In this document: positions 51,642 to 54,181 of the stretch, one piece after another | Layout: every line of letters begins with the position of its first letter | Numbering within the stretch: position 1 is the first letter of the stretch | From: an uncultured Atopobium sp. | Lineage (GTDB): Bacteria; Actinomycetota; Coriobacteriia; Coriobacteriales; Atopobiaceae | Assembly (NCBI GenBank): GCA_938045565.1 | Contig: CALIAZ010000006.1 | Coordinates: 1-54,181 of the forward strand | DNA: 54,181 nt | Direction of reading: 5' to 3' | Made by a program: the position numbers and the translations under genes | The notes under the pieces: model-generated | Seen by the model: only the letters and a program-made list of their open reading frames with translations | Database searches by the model: none | What the model was told of the DNA's origin: nothing

Positions 51642-51753
51642 TGCCGCACTCGACGGCGGTAACGCCGTAGGTCAGCGGCGCGTTTGGGCGCGGGGACGAC
51701 AAACCCGCAGGTCAGCGGCGTGCACGAGCGCGCTCGGGTCGCAAAGCGATTTC

Positions 51754-51786
51754 AACCCGGTATCTACTTCGTGTGGATACCGGGTT
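51754..51786 (+). terminator. Terminator of the transketolase operon
   Basis: An 11-bp perfect stem (AACCCGGTATC with GATACCGGGTT) with an inner short helix, followed by TCTTG. It lies 113 bases after the last stop codon of the operon. Confidence 0.75.
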
Positions 51787-51861
51787 TCTTGTGCGGAAAC
51801 GCTGGGAGTGGACGGGTTTCTCGCCAGGTGGTCGGTGCAAGCTTGGCGTGAGCCTGATTTC

Positions 51862-51959
51862 TGCAAAGAATCTGTAACTTTTGCCTAAAAACATCAAAGA
51901 ATCGGTGGATTTGCCTGATTTTGTTAAAGAATCGGTGCCTCAAATACAGATTCTTTGCA
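51862..51959. repeat. Cluster of AAAGAATCGGTG repeats with an inverted end copy
   Basis: AAAGAATCTGTA (51865), AAAGAATCGGTG (51896) and AAAGAATCGGTG (51926) lie at 30-31-bp intervals in direct orientation, and the cluster is closed by an inverted copy. TGCAAAGAATCTGTA at 51862-51876 and its exact complement at 51945-51959 form a 15-bp inverted repeat. Confidence 0.8.
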
Positions 51960-52063
51960 CTTTTCAGGCGCATGGAGTGAAAGTTAGGCGCGTGTACTGT
52001 TACGGTGCACCTGGCGAGAAATCCGTACGCTCGCGTGGGACTTGCGGGGCTTCTCGGCATGAA

Positions 52064-52095
52064 AAAGGCCTGATACCGTGTGGTACCAGGCCTTT
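52064..52095. terminator. Terminator-like hairpin downstream of nfnB
   Basis: AAAGGCCTG pairs with CAGGCCTTT, with an inner TACC/GGTA helix. On the minus strand the stem continues into five T, so it most likely ends the nfn operon; the plus strand gives TTTGTTTG. Confidence 0.8.
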
Positions 52096-52114
52096 GTTTG
52101 TTGCATGCTAGCTC

Positions 52115-52197
52115 GCTCTGTGAGTCGAAGCCGGATTGCTCTGTGAGTCGAAGCCGTGCTAGCTAGCACTGTGAGCTGCGACTACGCAGTCGAAGCC
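52115..52197. repeat. Direct repeats of GTGAGTCGAAGCC
   Basis: GCTCTGTGAGTCGAAGCC is present at 52115-52132 and 52138-52155 (23-bp period), and a partial copy, AGTCGAAGCC, at 52188-52197, ending next to the nfnB stop codon. Confidence 0.85.
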
Positions 52198-52200
52198 AGA

Positions 52201-53598
52201 TTAGCCGAGGTGCTTGGTGATGGAAGCAGCTGCTACCTTACCAGCGCCCATTGCAAGAATGACGGTTGCAGCACCAGTTACGATGTCGCCACCAGCCCAG
52301 ATGCGAGGATCGGAAGTACGGCCCTCTTCGTCGGCCTCAATGTAGCCCCACTTGTTGAGCTTGATGTCGCCGATCATCTTTGCGAATGGGTTAGCGTTAG
52401 TGCCGATTGCAGAAATTGCAACGTCGCAAGGAATGTCCTCGATAGCACCCTCGATAGGTACTGGACGACGACGTCCATCAGCGTCAGGCTCGCCGAGCTC
52501 CATCTTCTGGACGCGAACTGCGCAAACAGCGCCGTCCTCGCCAGCGACAAACTCGAGAGGGGAGACGAGAGGAAGAACCTCAACGCCCTCAGCCTTTGCG
52601 TGGTGCAGCTCTGCACGACGGGCAGGCATCTCTTCCTCAGTACGACGGTAAGCAATGATTGCACACTCAGCGCCAAGACGCTTAGCAGTACGGACAGCGT
52701 CCATAGCAACGTTGCCGCCACCAAAGACAACGACGTTCTTACCGTGCTTGGTTGGAGTGTCATACTCAGGGAAGTTGTTAGCCTTCATAAGGTTAACGCG
52801 GGTAAGGTACTCGTTTGCAAAGAAGACGTTAGGCAGGTTCTCGCCAGGGATGTTGAGAAGCTTTGGAAGGCCTGCGCCTGTAGCAATATAGATTGCGTCA
52901 AAGCCCTGCTCAAAAAGCTCGTCTGCATCAGTAATACGACCGACAACAGAGTTGTACTCAAATTTAACACCCAGCTCCTGGAGGCCGTCAATCTCGCGCT
53001 TAACAACAGCTTTTGGAAGACGGAACTCAGGAATACCGTAGACCAGAACGCCACCGCCGGTGAAGAATGCCTCAAAGACGGTAACGTCAAAGCCGTTACG
53101 AGCAAGCTCGCCAGCGCAAGCAATACCGGAAGGACCGGAGCCTACAACTGCAACCTTCTTGCCGTTCTTTGGAGCGATTGCTGGCTTGGAAGCAAGCTCA
53201 GGCTGATCGCCAAGGAAGCGCTCGAGCTGACCAATAGCAACTGGTTCGCTGCGCTTACCCATAATGCAGACGCCCTCGCACTGGTTCTCCTGTGGGCAAA
53301 CACGACCACAAACTGCAGGAAGCATGGAGGACTCGCGGATGATGTCAAGACCGCGGCCAAACTCCTCTGCGCGGATAGCCTCGATGAAGCGAGGAATGTT
53401 GATGTTTACAGGGCAGCCCTGAACGCACAGTGGATTCTTACAATCCAGGCAGCGGTTTGCCTCTGCAATTGCCATCTCTTTAGTGAAACCCTTGTCGACA
53501 GGGCGGAAGTCTTGCGCGCGCTCTGCAGCTGGCTCTTCGTTGTCAGCTGTACGAGGTGCCTTGACGTTTGGAATGTAACGACCGTTTACCTGTGGCAT
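52201..53598 (-). CDS. NADPH-dependent flavoprotein, NfnB / glutamate synthase small-subunit type
   Basis: About 465 aa. N-terminal cysteine-rich region CLDCKNPLCVQGCPVNI and CGRVCPQENQCEGVC for two [4Fe-4S] clusters, FAD-binding VVGSGPSGIACAGELARNG, and NADP-binding VFGGGNVAMDAVRTAKRLG, ending in an FAD-contact region (WAGGDIVTGAATVILAMGAG). This describes GltD-type reductases. Being next to an NfnA-like gene and with no glutamate synthase large subunit, it is best read as NfnB, the bifurcating subunit of NADH-dependent ferredoxin:NADP+ oxidoreductase. The ATG at 53598 is used; GTG at 53604 with GAGGAG is an alternative. It overlaps the nfnA 3' end by 13 bases. Confidence 0.9.
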   Translation of the reverse strand: MPQVNGRYIPNVKAPRTADNEEPAAERAQDFRPVDKGFTKEMAIAEANRCLDCKNPLCVQGCPVNINIPRFIEAIRAEEFGRGLDIIRESSMLPAVCGRVCPQENQCEGVCIMGKRSEPVAIGQLERFLGDQPELASKPAIAPKNGKKVAVVGSGPSGIACAGELARNGFDVTVFEAFFTGGGVLVYGIPEFRLPKAVVKREIDGLQELGVKFEYNSVVGRITDADELFEQGFDAIYIATGAGLPKLLNIPGENLPNVFFANEYLTRVNLMKANNFPEYDTPTKHGKNVVVFGGGNVAMDAVRTAKRLGAECAIIAYRRTEEEMPARRAELHHAKAEGVEVLPLVSPLEFVAGEDGAVCAVRVQKMELGEPDADGRRRPVPIEGAIEDIPCDVAISAIGTNANPFAKMIGDIKLNKWGYIEADEEGRTSDPRIWAGGDIVTGAATVILAMGAGKVAAASITKHLG

Positions 53599-54181
53599 GC
53601 GCACCTCGTCTCCTCGTAAGCCTTAATGGACTGGCCTTCCTCGGTGAGGTAGGCTGCCTGACGTGCGCGAAGGTCGTTCCAGTCAACCTTGGTTGCGTCA
53701 AAGTCAGGACCGTCAACACAAGCAAACTTGGTCTCGCCGCCAACCTCAACACGGCAGCAACCGCACATACCAGTACCGTCGACCATGATTGGGTTGAGGG
53801 ATGCGATGATAGGTGTGTCGTACTTCTCAGCAGTGAGAGTGGAGAACTTCATCATAGGAACTGGACCAACGCAGAATACGCGGTCGACCTTCTTTTCCTG
53901 CAGAAGACGCTCGAGAGGTGCAGTTACAACGCCCTTCTCGCCAAGAGAACCGTCATCTGTGGTGATGTGGATGTGATCGTCGTCCAGAATGGAACGGAAC
54001 TGATCCTCAAGCAGCAGCAGCTCTTTGGTACGAGCGCCCATGATTGCGTGGACCTCGCGGCCAGCTGCTACGAGCTGACGAGCAACAGGGAAAGCAATAG
54101 CCAGGCCAACGCCGCCGCCGATAACTGCCCAGTTGCCCTCACCCATTTCAGTGGGTTGGCCAAGAGGACCGGTAACGTCCT
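53586..54181 (-). CDS. NfnA-like ferredoxin-NADP reductase subunit, 5' end beyond the window
   Basis: The frame is open to the right edge, so only the C-terminal ~198 residues are seen. GGGVGLAIAFPVARQLVAAGREV starts the NAD-binding half of an FNR-type domain, and VFCVGPVPMMKFSTLTAEKY and DGTGMCGCCRVEVGG...FACVDGPDFDATKVDWNDL give the [2Fe-2S] cysteines and family signature of NfnA/SudB. With NfnB it would couple NADH and reduced ferredoxin to NADP+ reduction, supplying NADPH in an anaerobe. The gene ends inside the nfnB ribosome site/start region, indicating translational coupling. Confidence 0.9.
   Translation of the reverse strand, partial: DVTGPLGQPTEMGEGNWAVIGGGVGLAIAFPVARQLVAAGREVHAIMGARTKELLLLEDQFRSILDDDHIHITTDDGSLGEKGVVTAPLERLLQEKKVDRVFCVGPVPMMKFSTLTAEKYDTPIIASLNPIMVDGTGMCGCCRVEVGGETKFACVDGPDFDATKVDWNDLRARQAAYLTEEGQSIKAYEETRCACHR

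Larger units (their letters stand above)
51642..52200. other. 559-bp intergenic region with several repeat types
   Basis: No credible gene. In order: a GC-rich patch with the word AGGTCAGCGGCG duplicated (about 51671 and 51709), a terminator, an AAAGAATCGGTG repeat cluster, a second terminator-like hairpin, and a cluster of GAGTCGAAGCC repeats next to the nfnB stop. Two GGCGAGAA words lie here (51818, reverse, and 52013). Confidence 0.75.

Noticed and set aside
52156..53619. 487-codon frame antisense to nfnB
   Set aside because: Shadow of a strongly supported gene with full Fe-S, FAD and NADP motifs on the other strand; no family features in the antisense product.

Overview
The window is an ordinary-looking chromosomal segment with mid-range GC, strong AGGAGG-type ribosome sites and dense genes. 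Its content suggests a fermentative anaerobic actinobacterium of the class Coriobacteriia, probably an Atopobium/Lancefieldella-like member of the Atopobiaceae. The pointers are an NfnAB-type transhydrogenase, ferritin, CBS-domain pyrophosphatase, ascorbate- and fructose-type PTS genes, OatA-like cell-wall acetylation and no respiratory genes. The taxon is inferred from gene style, not from a search. There are 48 credible protein genes (one cut by the right edge), one short ORF that may be a gene remnant, no rRNA, and no tRNA or CRISPR array that I could see.

Layout. 0-5.5 kb: a Pro/Glu-rich unknown protein, a membrane-anchored glycerophosphodiesterase and a Zn/Cd-type P1B ATPase behind a perfect 18-bp palindrome. 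5.6-12.6 kb: a TrmB-like methyltransferase with YfbR, an amidohydrolase, a CobW GTPase, a sirtuin and a CBS-pyrophosphatase. 12.8-15.5 kb: a MORN-repeat membrane protein overlapping an OatA-like acyltransferase. 15.5-16.1 kb: a repeat-rich spacer. 16.1-24.7 kb: EttA, ferritin (with an operator-like palindrome and a terminator-like hairpin upstream), EamA transporter plus asparaginase, GH25 lysozyme plus DUF1846, small membrane proteins and Pth2. 24.8-26.0 kb: an AT-rich island with an orphan prepilin peptidase, a 19-codon ORF and a hairpin-rich non-coding stretch. 26.0-33.0 kb: XRE and TetR regulators, two lipoproteins, ManA, MscL and an M32 carboxypeptidase.

33.2-40.3 kb: an aminotransferase, a Ddl-like ATP-grasp protein and a ROK kinase in tight series, then fructose PTS EIIBC, 1-phosphofructokinase and YebC. 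40.9-51.6 kb: a DeoR repressor divergent from a long sugar-acid operon. This operon holds ascorbate-type PTS A, C and B, an unknown propeller-like protein, UlaG, UlaF, UlaE, an FSA-type transaldolase and a split transketolase. Together these would import and phosphorylate an ascorbate-like acid and feed it into pentose phosphates, but the decarboxylase UlaD is absent. 52.2-54.2 kb: NfnB and the 3' part of NfnA on the minus strand.

The most striking signal is not a gene. The octamer GGCGAGAA occurs 28 times (13 on plus, 15 on minus), about 17 times random expectation. In 26 of the 28 copies the fourth base after it is C, giving a consensus GGCGAGAARNNC. It lies in several reading frames, on both strands and in intergenic DNA, so it behaves like a DNA-uptake-type or other genome-wide signal. 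A second repeat family, with core CCTATGTCGGATAATCTG, occurs in two intergenic regions about 25 kb apart.
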